Position numbers and translations under genes: made by a program. This document shows, piece by piece, positions 10,301-22,277 of a DNA stretch of 64,000 bases. The stretch's first letter is position 1, and every line of letters starts with the position of its first letter. The notes under the pieces were generated by a model, which saw only the letters and a program-made list of their open reading frames with translations, did no database searches and was not told the DNA's origin. The DNA comes from Orobanche coerulescens (Eukaryota > Streptophyta > Magnoliopsida > Lamiales > Orobanchaceae): assembly GCA_033398695.1 (NCBI GenBank), contig CM065815.1, forward strand, positions 141,405,001 through 141,469,000. The letters are read 5' to 3'.

Positions 10301-12142
10301 ACAGTAACCGATATAGAGTTCTCAAAACGACACACCAATCACATACAGTGGATCTCAACGAAACACAACCGACTGGTGAACTTTCCCCTCGGCATACGAA
10401 CAATGAATCGCAAATCGACGAAGATACCAATTCATACAAGGAGTGGGAACGACCACTCAATATCCAAAACAACCAGCATGGGGTCACCATCCCCAAATTT
10501 ACAGTTACAAAGAAATCATTCAAAGATCACTATGTTAAAATTGCGCTACTACCGCACCAATGGAATCACATAGTACATATGTTCCGGTTTCACAATATCC
10601 CAAGTTTCCAAAATAATATTATGTGCATGAATCTACAATACGCAACATATTTCTCTTATCCGATAACTCAACCGATCATCACCGGATAATCAAACTGCCA
10701 TACTGAAGTTCGAATCTCTTTTCCTCGTACCATACTGATGTCTTATCCAGTTCGTGAATCTCATTCAGAACTTCACCACGATATGCATTATGCATTAAAT
10801 GCATATGTACATTAATCACATTTTCAAAACCAGTTTGAAATCATATAATCTTGTCAAGGAGACAAATTTTCGAAAGTTCTTTCAAAAATTTCAAAACTCA
10901 AAACATAAATTTTGGTAAGACCACCAAATCAATTCTCGAAAAATAAACTGGCTCGCTGGTGCCAAGTATTTGATAACAGTTTCCTTCGAATCCACACAAT
11001 TTCGAAGTTGTAAAATGAAAACTATGCAAATGATTGACCACATCCGTATTCCTATATACCAATCTGGCTCGTCACAAATCCCACTGATATTCCATCATAA
11101 AACTACACGATAGAATCCAAAATCTCAATGTATAAACTCCGACAAAAACTCCTTTTCCACATATGACTCGCAACGTCAATCATTTTCCATCCTGGATCAC
11201 CTCAATTATGTTATGACAATGCATTGAAACAAATCAACACAGCGAAAGACTTCCCGAGAAGTTTTTTTTGAACAAGTAATCCAGAACCCCGAAAGGCAGG
11301 AACGACATAGATAAACGATTGATAAAGTGTTTTACAAGTCTAGGGAGTTTTTAAGGAAACAGAAAAGTCTTTTGAAATATTAGGGTCTCAGCCCGTATCT
11401 CGTTCCGCATTACAAGAAGCTTAAAAAGTAGGAAACTCTTTTTCGGACCCCAAGTCCTGAGTTATAAAACAATTTCAAAAAAATCTATTAGGTCTCGGCC
11501 CAAAAATCATTTACGGTAAAACATCCGTAAAACATTCATTTTGAAAAGTATCATTTTCAAATGCTCAAAAACAGTTCATATATCTAAAAATGAACTAACA
11601 TGACTACATGTTCTCCTGAACAGTCCACAATATTTCTCCCAAATGCACAGCTCCGTTCCAAAACTTAATCGACATATTGATTTCCAAAATCATAACTTCT
11701 CAAGATCATCAATCCTGTCCCAACTCTGTCATCTTATACTGTAACGCATAATATCTTTCTGAACCTCAGAACATATCAACTTAGAACGACAATAAATCTC
11801 AATGCAATTCAAAAACCCAATACTTATAGATCGTGAAGCCGACGATTCCCCGTGATACTAGCACATGTCTCGACTCAAGAAAATACTCGACACAGATATT
11901 TTCAAGACACACGTTTTGCAAACACAGTTCAACTTGAGAACACAACACAGCTCTATCCGAAGAAACACGTTAACACCATTTGGAAAAGTTTACAACAACT
12001 CCAGTAATACACTGGTAAATCACATCACGCACAAGCCCGAGTGAACAACAAAAACTCACGGCTCTAATATTTATCAATCGACAACTCGAATAACGCGACA
12101 GAAACACGACCCAACTCGACCCGACTGCCTAGGTTTTCTCAA

Positions 12143-12159
12143 CCTAAGCTCCGATACCA
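12143..12159 (-). other. Primer-binding site of LARD-1
   Basis: On the - strand this reads TGGTATCGGAGCTTAGG, five bases after the end of LTR B. It matches the plant initiator tRNA-Met primer site with one change. It shows that LARD-1 is transcribed leftwards and that LTR B is its 5' LTR. Confidence 0.8.
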
Positions 12160-14075
12160 TATTATGTAACACCCCCAGATCCGACCGGGAATATTACAGC
12201 GTCGTGGGCCCCGGGATGGAACCCACAAGGCTGAAGGAAATTTTCGCAAAAATTTACAAACACCCAAGAGGCTAACGACGGTATTATCTATTAAAAACAT
12301 TCGAAGATTTATAAAGCTCGTTTATCAAACCGTCGTAAAAACTCATTTGAAACCACAAGGCCCAAAATGCCAAAACTCAACAGTTTAAAAACATATATTA
12401 AGCTATTGCTTACACGTACCGACAGAATAGATTTAGAAAATGGTTGCCAAGGTAACTTAAGTTACCGGATACCGAAAAGGCCATTTAAAGATACTCGCGC
12501 AGCGGATAAAGACAAACAATTAAAATACTCTAGCAGCGGAATACAACAATTGATCAGAAACTCAAAACACAAATACATGCCCTTGGCAGTATCCTCCGGG
12601 AAGTTCATCTCTCCACGACTGCTACAAGCTTGATAATCCAAGAACCTAAAAAGAAAGCCCACGACGGGGTCAGCCATAATATCCAACAATGATAATCATC
12701 ACATCTCGTCAATAATTATATATCAATGGAAATACTAAGTAAGAATATGACCAATGTAATCTTACCGTCGTAACTTTACGAGAATCCACGATACGTATCC
12801 TTAACAACATATTAAAATAATACCGAAATATCTGCACGGTATCTCAACAATACTCAAGGTTCTCCAAAACATTATCATAACTCGCGATACGGAAATTATA
12901 CCAACTCTGGCCAGTTCAATCCATCGGATAACATCGACAATTCCAATACGATAATCGATTGTCCATCAAAAACAAGTACCAAAGAAATACAGAACATACC
13001 TCAAGATACGAAATACCATTACCATCATGTCAGTCTAATCCGAGATCAGATCAACACAACATACGGACATGGTCCTAACACAAGACCTACAAATGCATAC
13101 TCATATGACAACGTCAATATGATCACAACAATAACGACAATGTATACTTATGGCAAACCCATAATATACATATGCACAACAACAATACATGGCAATCCGA
13201 TGATCCAGCGTTCACTGCCTAGATCCCCCGATGATCCCGTCAGACCAACCCGAGGTGGAAAACCCGTCCGATGATCCAGCGCACGCTAGCATAGATCCCC
13301 CGATGATCCCGTCGGACCAACGCGAGGTGGACATACAACAACAATGCACAAATGCATATAATAATGATACACAATGCATGACAACAACGATACACGCATG
13401 TATCACAACATGATCGACATGAAATGACAAAAATGATTAGAGTACTTTCCCCGAGTCCTTCGAGAGCAATCTCAATATCTAAACCATCACGAACCATTAT
13501 CCTCAATACTCGACGGTCCAAAGTATCACGGATTGCAGATAATTCATATCTTCGTCTTTATCACAATATATCCTCGATATACAAGTATACCAATAACAAA
13601 AGTAAATCATATACATTATGATTTAGATTCCCAAAACTCGAATACGATTTATAATCTCAAATCTCCTATGATTACGATTATAACATTGCTATACGAATTA
13701 TACACGAATGAAACGGAAACCATTCATTAAATATTATGAACTGAGCAAGTAATAACTTACTTCGATACCGATACAATGACGAGGAAGCTGCTACCAATTT
13801 CATTGTCTTCGTCTACTAGCTCCTCGGCCCTGACTAACGCCATTCACGAACATACTCGAACACGACCGCAACATACGGTTATAAACACCGATCAATAATC
13901 TCAACCTATTACAATAATCTATAAGCAACAAGTTTGACAACAATCAGCAATCGATAAAATCAATTCACAAACCCAACGGCTCGACAATATCTCGATTAAA
14001 CACTAGTCGGATCAATCCTACTCAAACCAACACGAATTTACAACCACAACACGAAAATACTGCACTTTCTGCCTT

Positions 14076-14160
14076 CTTAGCGCACGTTAATCACCTAACG
14101 TAGCGTGCGCTAAGTTGCTCCCGTTAGCGCGCGCTAGACAGTAAACGTAGCGTGCGCTAA
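14076..14160 (-). repeat. Second palindrome array of LTR B
   Basis: Four palindromes have the spacing seen at 8190-8274. The member GTTAGCGCGCGCTAG is intact here but carries a base change in LTR A (GCGCGCACTAG). Confidence 0.85.
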
Positions 14161-14894
14161 TGCTGTACAGATGCATGTTTTTCAGATACCGATCAACTTA
14201 TGGCGATTTCAAGAACACTAAGTGATTCTGAATAATGTCCAAAGCTATCAAAACAATGAAATCCGATATCCTTTAACATATAAACAATCATCCAACTTAT
14301 AATCCAAGTTCTATATCCATATATCATCTTCCTTAATATTAATACACGAAACGTCAAGAACGTAACCACACTTCGGGGCTGTTTACTTTTGACTTAATCA
14401 GCTTAATGGGTAAAACGTCTTATTCGCTCAGACATTTGGATGTGTTTACTTATGACTTAATGGCTTATTCGCGCAGACAAAAATGACTTATTCATTAAGC
14501 ACGAAAAGGGGTTTTGTCCCCATTAAGACAAAAAAATGACTCTCATACCCCTAATTGAAAACCACACATTTATATATACAATATAAATAATTTAGGACAA
14601 AAAATAACTCTCCTGTCCCCATTATATATACTTATTTATATATACAATATAAAAAATTTAGGTTTTAATATAAATGAATGTAATATATATTATTCATATA
14701 AAAATAATATACATTATTAATTTATATATAATATTTGTTACTATATATTATTGTATGAATAAACTTTTGTATCTACAAAATATCACATATATTATGAATA
14801 TATAAATAAATATTATATATTACTTATATATTAACATTTACTCATATGTATAATATTTATTATATATATTCTTATCTATTTAAAATATATTTCT

Positions 14895-15165
14895 ATATAT
14901 AAATATATATTGTATATTATATGTATTATTTATATACGTATTGAATATTTTATATATTACTTACATACAAAATTGAACCATTTATGTATAATATTTTGTT
15001 TAAATTTAAATAATATATATATATATATATAAAAATATATATTGTATATTATATGTATTATTTATATACGTATTAAATTTTTTATATATTACTTCCATAC
15101 AAAATTGGATCATTTATGTATAATATTTTATTTAAATTTAAATAATATATATATATATATATATA
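14895..15165. repeat. Duplicated AT-rich block in MITE
   Basis: A segment of about 130 bases running from ATATATTGTATATTATATG to a TA run occurs twice in tandem with a few substitutions. It is part of the MITE interior. Confidence 0.75.
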
Positions 15166-15421
15166 TAGAAGCTGAGTCAAATTTGATTTTTCAATAATAT
15201 TTAAATTTGTCTATTTTGTGTTTGAATTTGACTACTTTGTGTTTGACCTTGACTTCTTTGTATTTGAAATTGGATTTTTAAGTACTTTATGTTATATCAT
15301 TTATATTGTTTAAAAAATAAATAATAATTTATAAAATAGTTTATAATTCATATTCAGGGGTAAATCGGTCATTTCTGTTATTCAGACAGTTTATTCAGAT
15401 GAAAAAGTAAACAACAGCATC

Positions 15422-15500
15422 AATTTACCCAGACAGACATATTTACCCAGACAGACAAATTTACCCAGACAGACACAATTTACCCAGACAGACAAATTTG
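15422..15500. repeat. Subterminal repeats of MITE
   Basis: Four copies of an 18-19 bp unit (TTTACCCAGACAGACA) stand in tandem next to the right inverted repeat. Subterminal repeats of this kind often bind transposase in DNA transposons; here that role is inferred. Confidence 0.8.
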
Positions 15501-15956
15501 GTAAACAGCCCCTCCTTAATCTTCCATTACAAAGAGTAATCATCTACAATAACATCAACATCCGAAACTGAGGAGAAGGATTAATCCACTTATCTCAAGA
15601 AAACGAACAACACAATCCAAATCACAAGAATCATATTAATATCATCATACTCCGGTAATCCATCTCATAATCATGCTTGTCAACTTGTTTATGTAATAAT
15701 CATCAACTCAAGAACATCAACATTCAATCCAAAATGAAATCCAAAGATGAAGAGTAATTACCTCTTTGAAGAAATGGATTGAATCCCAAGGTTGAATCCG
15801 TTTTCAATCACTTCCAAGTTTCAAATGTTGTTAGGAGTGATCAACTCAAGTGTTTGGGACCTCAACTTCTCTCTAAGACCTCTCTATATCGTTCACATGA
15901 AGAAATGGACGGAAATGACGAATAATGGCCAACTGCACTTATATATATTGTACATT

Positions 15957-16455
15957 ACTAACGTACGCTAACATCTTCAGTTAACGTACGTTACGCACGT
16001 AGCGTGCGCTAACTGTCTTTGTTAGCGTGCGCTATCGAAGTCCAGAGGCAACTGTCTTACCGCATGAAGTGATTTACGTACGCAATGCCCATGCAATAGC
16101 GTACATAAATGCCTCTATTTAGCGTACGCAAGTGTCTTACCTTAGCGTGCGCTACTCATAGTTGACTCGTTTGTCTGTATGCTCCGAAGACTGGTCCACA
16201 CGCCGAAAGTGCTGATGAGGATAAGATTCCTTTTTGTCCGATATACAGTTAGCGTGCGCTAACCATCATGCATTAGCGTGCGCTAACACTATATTACAAC
16301 ATTCGTTGACTTACCAGAACGTGCGCCGAAAGTGGCCTGGTCCACACGTAGATTCCTTCTGATCTGACTGCACTAGCGTGCGCTATATTCTGCCTCTAGC
16401 GTGCACTAACCATGAACGATAGCGTGCGCTATACTTGACCATTAGCGCGCGCTAG
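15957..16455 (-). repeat. Main palindrome array of LTR B
   Basis: The array has the same order and spacing of about 15 palindromes as 8931-9430, with few substitutions. The TATA-like element is at about 15937-15949 on the - strand. Confidence 0.88.
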
Positions 16456-16729
16456 TCAGGCTATACTTAGCCATTTCCAACTTTTCTCGTCTGTCTCGAC
16501 ATACTGGATACGTACACTCACACACTGATTATATATACTTAGTTCCATAATATTCTCATATGATACATAATATCCTCAATTGCAATTGTCGACCAAGTAC
16601 GACAATTATACCGATACTGACATCTCAGTCCTTCATTTATTTTATCTATACTGTACAGATTCCACGCTGTACAATATAACTCGGATAAAATAATATTAAA
16701 CAACGGTAGTAGAAATTCTGGATATTACA

Positions 16730-17273
16730 CTACAAGTGCGGTCAGAAAGGACATTTTAAAGCGGACTGCCCTGCTCTTAAGAAAGGTATGTCTCGTGCAC
16801 TAGTAGTCAAAACATGTTTGGCAGCTTGTTCTTCCACTTCGTGGATAGTTGATTCAGGCTCCACTGATCATGTTTGCTTTGACTCGCATGGTTTTCAGGT
16901 AACCAAGCAGCTTAGTGCGGGCGAGATTACCATCAATTGGGGCGATTATTCCAGGCCTATGGCTATTGCAGTGGGAGTTGTGCAGTTGAAGATTAATGAT
17001 AAATTATTAGTCCTCAATAATGTATTATTAGTACCGGATTTTAGAATGAATTTAATTTCGGTTTCTAAATTAAAAAGCGATGGTTATTCAGTTTCTTTTG
17101 ATGATGATGCCATTATTAAGAAAAGAAGCGGTGAATATATTTGCAAAGTTATTTTTAATGATGGACTATATGTCGTTAATACTGCACAAACTCCTATGCA
17201 TAAATCACTTAACTCTTTGTCTAAACCTAAAAAGAGAAAAGAACCTTCAAGCATAAACCAAACATATTTTTGA
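16730..17273 (+). pseudogene. Copia-1 gag end and protease
   Basis: The frame resumes in the CCHC zinc knuckle (YKCGQKGHFKADC), whose first Cys is left behind at 6276-6278. The aspartic protease follows with its catalytic triad in SWIVDSGSTDHVC. The protease would release the mature element proteins. The frame stops at a TGA at 17271-17273, just before the integrase HLRLGHVN motif, where related elements usually have Trp. The stop is a point mutation; the frame continues unbroken after it. Confidence 0.87.
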
Positions 17274-18115
17274 CATTTACGGTTAGGGCATGTAAACCTT
17301 GGAAGGATTCAAAGATTGGTAGATGATGGCCCATTCGATGACCTCCTAGTTGAGTCATTTCCAATTTGTGAATCTTGTCTGGAAGGTAAGATGACCAAAA
17401 GGGTTTTTAAAACCAAGGGAAACCGTGCTCAGAATGTGTTAGGATTGGTTCATACAGATGTATGTGGTCCAATGAATATCCAGGATAGGGGTGGTTTCGA
17501 ATACTTCATCACGTTTATAGATGATTATTCGAGATATGGATACATCTATTTGATGCGACGTAAGTCTAAAGCCTTTGACAAGTTCAGAGACTTCAAGGCT
17601 GAAACGGAGAAGCGTCATGGGAAGAGTATCAAGTCACTACGATCTGATCATGGTGGCGAATACCTTAGTGGAGAGTTTTTGGATTTCTTGGCGAATGAGG
17701 GGATTTCGTCCCAGCTCACCGCGCCGGGAACTCCACAACAAAATGGTGTGGCTGAAAGAAGGAATAGGACTCTTTTAGAAATGGTTAGATCAATGATGAG
17801 TTATTCAGATTTACCTATTTCGTTTTGGGGATACGCATTAGAAACAACGGTGTACATTCTAAACCTGGTGCCTTCGAAATCAGTTCTAAAAACACCCACA
17901 GAACTGTGTAGTGGGCGTAAGACCAGTCTAGGACATGTTCGGATTTGGGGTACTCCAGCACATGTGCTGAATAAGGAAGCTGATAAGTTGGCATCTCGTA
18001 CAGAAGTACGAGTGTTTGTGGGATATCCTAAGGGAACGAAGGGTGGCTTGTTCTATAGTCCCCAGGATCAGAAGGCATTGTTAGCACTAATGCCCGATTT
18101 CTGGAAGAGGATTAT
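17274..18115 (+). pseudogene. Copia-1 integrase
   Basis: The integrase inserts the cDNA into the genome. The zinc-binding segment is seen as HLRLGHVN followed by CESC. The catalytic core has HTDVCGPM, SLRSDHGGEY and TPQQNGVAERRNRT, giving the D, D and E positions. FWGYALE and the WGTPAHVL region follow. The frame breaks near 18060: the expected continuation, containing ARFLEEDYM, lies in another phase that leads into 18116. With the upstream TGA at 17271 the integrase is not expressible as part of a polyprotein. Confidence 0.87.
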
Positions 18116-18960
18116 ATGATTAGTCACAAGCCCATGAGCGAGATAATTCTGGAAGAGCTGAGGGGCGAGACTCCGACTATACCAATCGTACAAGCGCCAA
18201 CTGACACTACACCACATATCGATTCTGATACTTTTACACCAACTCAGGATTTGCCTCGTCGTAGTGGGAGGGTTTTTCGTCAGCCCGAACGATTCATAGG
18301 CATGGGAAAGTCTTCGGACTCAATTCCAGGCGAAGATGAATCAGATCCCTGGACCTATAAGGAGTCAATCCAAGATAAAGATGCTGACTCCTAGCAAGTA
18401 GCAATGGAATCAGAAATGGGATCTATGGATTCCAAACAAGTGTGGGAGCTAGTAGAGCTACCTGATGGTGTACAAGCCATTGGGAGTAAATGGGTCTACA
18501 AGCGAAAGAAAGGACGTGACGGGAAGGTTGAAACCTTCAAAGTGAGGCTTGTTGCAAAAGGTTACACTCAGAAAGAGGGTATCGATTATGATGAAACCTT
18601 TTCGCCGGTAGACATGATTAAGTTAATCCGGATTCTTTTACCTATAGCTGCGCATTTGGATCTGGAGATTTGGCAGATAGATGTCAAGACTGCATTCTTG
18701 AATGGGAGTCTAGACAAGGAAATCTATATGTGCCAAGCAGAGGGATTCATTGCTGAAGGAGAAGAACACTTGGTGTGCAAACTTAAGAAATCCATTTATG
18801 GACTTAAGCAAGAATCTAGATCTTGGAACACTCGTTTTGACGAAGTTGTCCAGTCATATGGATTCGTCAATGTCGGAGTGAGAGTTGTGTGTATAAGAAA
18901 TGCGATGGAAACGTGTTGGTGTTTCTTATACTGTATGTAGACGATATCCTTCTGATTGGA
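18116..18960 (+). pseudogene. Copia-1 reverse transcriptase, first half
   Basis: The linker between integrase and RT includes SGRVFRQPERF. A TAG at 18392-18394 interrupts it. The RT core then follows with [43 protein letters not shown] and KKSIYGLKQ. These are standard copia RT blocks; QIDVKTAFLNG carries the first catalytic Asp. A frameshift near 18870 separates this half from the YVDD motif. Confidence 0.87.
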
Positions 18961-19542
18961 AACAACGTGAAGGAAATGTCGGACATACGGGTATGGCTAT
19001 CTGAGAAGTTCGATATGAAGGATCTAGGAGAAGCAGGACACATCCTTGGAATCAGGATCTTTCGTGATCGGCATAAAAGGATGTTGTGCTTATCCCAGGC
19101 ATCCTATATCGATACAGTGCTGAAGTGGTTTAGCATAGAGAATTCCAAGAAAGGTTTTCTACCTTACAGGCATGGAATTCAACTATCTAAGAACATGTGT
19201 CCTAAGACACAAAAGGATATAGATGACGTGAAGATGGTCCCTTATGCATCTGCTGTGGGAAGTCTCATGTATGCTATGCTTTGTACTAGACTAGATATCT
19301 ATCATGCCGTAGGCATGACTGCTATATATCAGTCAAACCCAGGACCAGGACACTGGATTGTTGTCAAGCACATACTCAAGTACCTGAGAAGGACTAGGGA
19401 GTACATGATTGTATATCAATCAGACGACCTGTGTCCGGTGGGTTATCTGACTCAGATTTTTCATCGGACAAAGAAAAGTCAAAGTCTACTTCGGGTTATG
19501 TGTTTAGCCTGGGAGGTGGAGCCATTAATTAGAGGGATGTGA
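18889..19542 (+). pseudogene. Copia-1 reverse transcriptase, second half
   Basis: YVDDILLIGN holds the intact YVDD active site. It is followed by MKDLGEAGHILGI and the thumb and connection segment (YASAVGSLMYAM, HWIVVKHILKYLRRT). The frame is offset from the first half by a frameshift near 18870 and is lost again around 19430-19540 on entering RNase H. Confidence 0.87.
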
Positions 19543-19919
19543 AGCAGAAATGCATCTCGGACTCTATCATGGAAGCCGAGTATGTGGAATCCTCTGAGGC
19601 ATCCAAGAAGGCGGTGTGTCTCAAGTACTTCCTGCAGGACTTAGATGTGATTCCCGATTTGCCAGAGGGTATTACACGTTATTGTGACAATACTGGTGCA
19701 TTAGCAAATTCGAGGGAACCACGAGCCCACAAGGCAAGTAAACATATCAACCGCAAGTACCACATCATACGACACTTCGTAAAGGAAGGAGATGTAGTTG
19801 TATCCAGGGTTGCATCGGAAGATAATCTTGCTGACCCTTTCACGAAAGGCCTACCTTCAAAAGTTTTTGAAAGGCATGTGGAAGGAATGGGATTACGGTG
19901 TATCGCAGCATTGCTTTGA
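19430..19919 (+). pseudogene. Copia-1 RNase H and end of pol
   Basis: RNase H removes the RNA template strand. IMEAEYVESSEASKKAVC and RYCDNTGALANSREPRAHK are standard copia RNase H blocks. KHINRKYHIIRHFV and LADPFTKGLP lead to the pol stop at 19917-19919. An upstream frameshift detaches it from RT. The element lineage within copia is not assigned here. Confidence 0.87.
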
Positions 19920-19984
19920 GTATAAGTGGGAGAAATGAGAGACTATGTAATAGAGTAGTATACATAAAAACATGCTTTGAGTAT

Positions 19985-19994
19985 AAGTGGGAGA
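19985..19994 (+). other. Polypurine tract of copia-1
   Basis: AAGTGGGAGA immediately precedes the TGTTAGGA start of the 3' LTR. A second copy of the surrounding phrase CTTTGAGTATAAGTGGGAGA lies about 59 bases upstream (from about 19915), so the tract is tandemly duplicated. It primes plus-strand DNA synthesis. Confidence 0.75.
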
Positions 19995-19995
19995 T

Positions 19996-20620
19996 TGTTA
20001 GGATTGTATACTGCAAAGCATACTTTATGCTTGTATTAACTAATTTCCCTGTTACTACCTATGAGAATATTAATTACATTTAATCACATGTTTTGCATAT
20101 TTATTCACGTTATGGTTATACAAATGAAATGTCTAATTATTTTATATTGTAGATAATGTGGTGTGTTGGTGTCACACGGAAGATCACATTATATAAAATA
20201 ATATAATAGTTCACAACCTATATAATTATTAGAAAAATTATATAAAAGGTTGTAGTGTATGCTTGAGAATAGTTGGTCTTGACTATTAGCATACATTAGC
20301 ATATTTACATACATTGAACTGGATCGAGGTGAGATAGTGTCTTCTGTACTGACTGTAAGAAGAACGTAAATCTCGGATAATTATTATTTCTTAATTCTAA
20401 GTATATAATATTTAATTGTGTATTTATAATAATTATTGCTTTGATTTACCATAGGTGAGAGTCAAAATGATCGACTCAATAAGCCTCGTATCTTGGGCAA
20501 TAATATTATTTATACGACAGTTATTATTATTACTAGAAATCGTTTCCCGACTCGTGCGGGTTGATGATGTCCCCTTGAGGAGCTCGATAATGATTATTAT
20601 ATTAAACCCTGCAGGTGGAT
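19996..20620 (+). repeat. 3' LTR of copia-1, first part
   Basis: The LTR starts TGTTAGGATTGTATACTGC after the polypurine tract and is AT-rich and non-coding. At 20620 the Sirevirus-like element interrupts it; the last five bases TGGAT recur at 36275-36279. The LTR resumes at 36280. Confidence 0.8.
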
Positions 20621-21776
20621 TGTTGGCCACTAAGTATACTGGATACAGTTTGGAAAATAGTTTGAACAACAAACTGTACGGATTCTAAATCTGAGTGCGT
20701 AGCGGAAGTCTTGGATACAGTAGGTTGCTGTGGATACAGCAACTAAGTGTATAGAGTATACTTAATATATCACAGTAATTTAAAACAGTAAAAGCTGAAG
20801 GTAAATAACACAGTAATTAAAGTGGTTCGAGGTAAACCCCTCTACGTCCACTGGTCCTCCACACAGGAGTAAAAAGTTTATTATAATTACTGCGTACACA
20901 ACTACGTAATTATAATCAAACCTATCCTTGTATCGTTCACACAGATTGATACAAAGAATGTCGCTTTCAACCGTTCACACAGATTGGTTAAAGCTTCCTT
21001 CTTGACTAGCTTCTTCACACACAGTTCCAAAGATTCGTCCTTATTCGTCCCACACAGGTCAGAATAACTTGTTGAGTTCACACAGAGCTCAGTTTTTACA
21101 CAGAGGTAAAAGGTAGGTAACCAGGTAAGAACAGCATCTTTGAATATGAAGTTCTTGAGCTGATGATGGCTGTTCTTGATGTTGAGCACTGTATATCTAT
21201 TTCCTTCTTAATTGCAGTAAGCTTTGGAGATATGTTTGCTCCGATGATAACTTTTGATAGCTTGAGTGTTAGGTTACTGGTTAACTGATCTTCAATGTCT
21301 TCATAGGATATATATAGTCTCTGAAGAAAGTATCCGTTGAGATGTATCCGTTTGAATAAGATTTCGTTCCAACGGGATTATGACACGATCCGGATTTCGC
21401 GGGATTCTGAAGATCTGAAGACTGGCAGTATTTAAATACCTTATCCTTGAGTATTTAAATACTTCTTTATTCAATGGGACTTGACTTCTGTTCCTTCTTT
21501 GTCCTGTTGTGAGCTGTATGGAAGATAACTGTATTTTGGGTTTCGAGACAGTTTCCATACTTGGTCTTTTTACAAGACTTCTTGCTGTACTGAAGAGCTT
21601 CACTTATATGCTGATTCGAGGCAGGTCTTCGATACAGGATAAAGCCTTAAAGCCTCGATACAGTTTCCTTTATTGTATACGGATTGGCATATATGTCAAA
21701 ACCTCTTTTATCAAATAACATTCGATACAGGGATCGGGTATCCCATTGTTTAAATCTGGTCTTTGTTTTCCCAACA
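20621..21776 (-). repeat. Sirevirus 3' LTR
   Basis: On the - strand this starts TGTTGGGAAAAC and ends GGCCAACA. It contains many GATACAG/CTGTATC heptamers. It is nearly identical to 35132-36274 over 21190-21740, but in 20640-21190 the two copies differ repeatedly at CAG and CTG sites. Confidence 0.88.
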
Positions 21777-21790
21777 ATTTCCCCCTTTTT
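21777..21790 (-). other. Polypurine tract of Sirevirus
   Basis: On the - strand AAAAAGGGGGAAAT directly precedes the LTR start TGTTGGG. This is the expected plus-strand primer. Confidence 0.8.
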
Positions 21791-22277
21791 GACAATTTGC
21801 CAAGACTTTCTTTCTAAACTTTTCAAGTCTTCTTGATGATGCCAAAACCTTCTTCATGAAGCGATCTTCTTTGATGACTTCTGGCAGATTTCTTGGTCTT
21901 TCGTCAAAAGGTCTGACTTAGTGACTTAGTCTACAATAATGAACTGCTCGCAGGCAAGTTCCATACAGTTTAAGATTTATTACAACTTAAGCCATTGATT
22001 GGCGCGCAGGCACAATCTTACAATGTATTCTAAGTTTACAACTGAAATTTAGAACTGTTCGTAGACTAGTTCGTACAGCTTATTTTTCAATCAAGTTTAT
22101 CTAACTTGAGATTCTATCAAACAATTTAACTAATCATACATTAACACAGTAGATTACGAGTTGTAATCTTTCAAGACAAACAAACGTTTTTATTGATATT
22201 CAAAATGATTGAGTACAGAGTTTGCTGTTTCGAATAGAAATTACAAAACAAAAAAAATATACATAGATTTCATCTCC
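21791..22277 (-). other. Non-coding 3' region of Sirevirus
   Basis: About 490 bases lie between the end of the extra ORF and the polypurine tract. They contain loosely repeated phrases around GAACTG, CGCAGGCA and CATACAG and no open frame of note. I see no gene. Confidence 0.6.

Larger units (their letters stand above)
9702..12164 (-). other. LARD-1 internal region
   Basis: This 2463-bp region lies between the primer site and the 3' LTR. On the - strand its last bases include GAGGACGAAAC-like sequence and a purine-rich AAGTGGTGTAG just before the LTR, typical of plant gypsy elements. I see no protease, reverse transcriptase or integrase motifs. A 137-codon frame at 10110-10523 is probably chance over the hairpin repeats. 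The region is conserved with the internal regions at 52680 and 58750 and with 45900-46961, so something in it, perhaps packaging or structural RNA signals, may be under selection. That is inference. Confidence 0.75.
14375..15512. mobile_element. MITE, 1.1 kb, GGGGCTGTTTAC termini
   Basis: Perfect 12-bp terminal inverted repeats GGGGCTGTTTAC/GTAAACAGCCCC bound an AT-rich, non-coding interior. The empty site is visible in LTR A near 8490. Comparison gives a target duplication of 2 bp (TC), or 3 bp (TTC) with one base lost. Subterminal repeats of ACCCAGACAGAC lie inside the right end, and a duplicated 130-bp AT block lies at 14895-15165. It has no transposase. The termini and short duplication would suit a PIF/Harbinger-type MITE better than hAT, but the superfamily is not settled. 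Confidence 0.85.
6283..16729 (-). mobile_element. LARD-1: non-autonomous long-LTR gypsy element
   Basis: The structure is LTR (6283-9701), internal region (9702-12164), LTR (12165-16729). On the - strand each LTR begins TGTAATATCC and ends GTTACA. The flanks CTATA (6278-6282) and CTACA (16730-16734) are a 5-bp target duplication with one transition. Long LTRs around a short, apparently non-coding internal region fit a large retrotransposon derivative (LARD), which would need the proteins of a relative to move. The related fragment at 45809 carries gypsy integrase sequence, so the parent was probably a Ty3-gypsy element. It interrupts the copia-1 gag zinc knuckle. Confidence 0.87.
12165..16729 (-). 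repeat. LARD-1 5' LTR (LTR B), with MITE inside
   Basis: The LTR has the same organisation as LTR A: main palindrome array at 15957-16455, second array at 14076-14160 and minisatellite at about 13200-13335. It is longer only because a 1138-bp MITE sits at 14375-15512. High similarity to LTR A suggests that LARD-1 is much younger than copia-1. Confidence 0.87.

Noticed and set aside
10110..10523. 137-codon - strand frame in the LARD-1 internal region
   Set aside because: Spans the hairpin repeats; the matching regions at 53110 and 59170 do not keep the frame open.
12143..12159. tRNA gene fragments at the TGGTATC sites
   Set aside because: These are primer-binding sites next to LTR ends; no cloverleaf can be formed around them.
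14640..15170. Matrix-attachment or origin-like AT block
   Set aside because: It is the duplicated AT interior of a MITE; no independent evidence for such a role.
5524..19919. Copia-1 gag-pol as an intact gene
   Set aside because: Interrupted by LARD-1 and by several stops and frameshifts; annotated as pseudogene parts.
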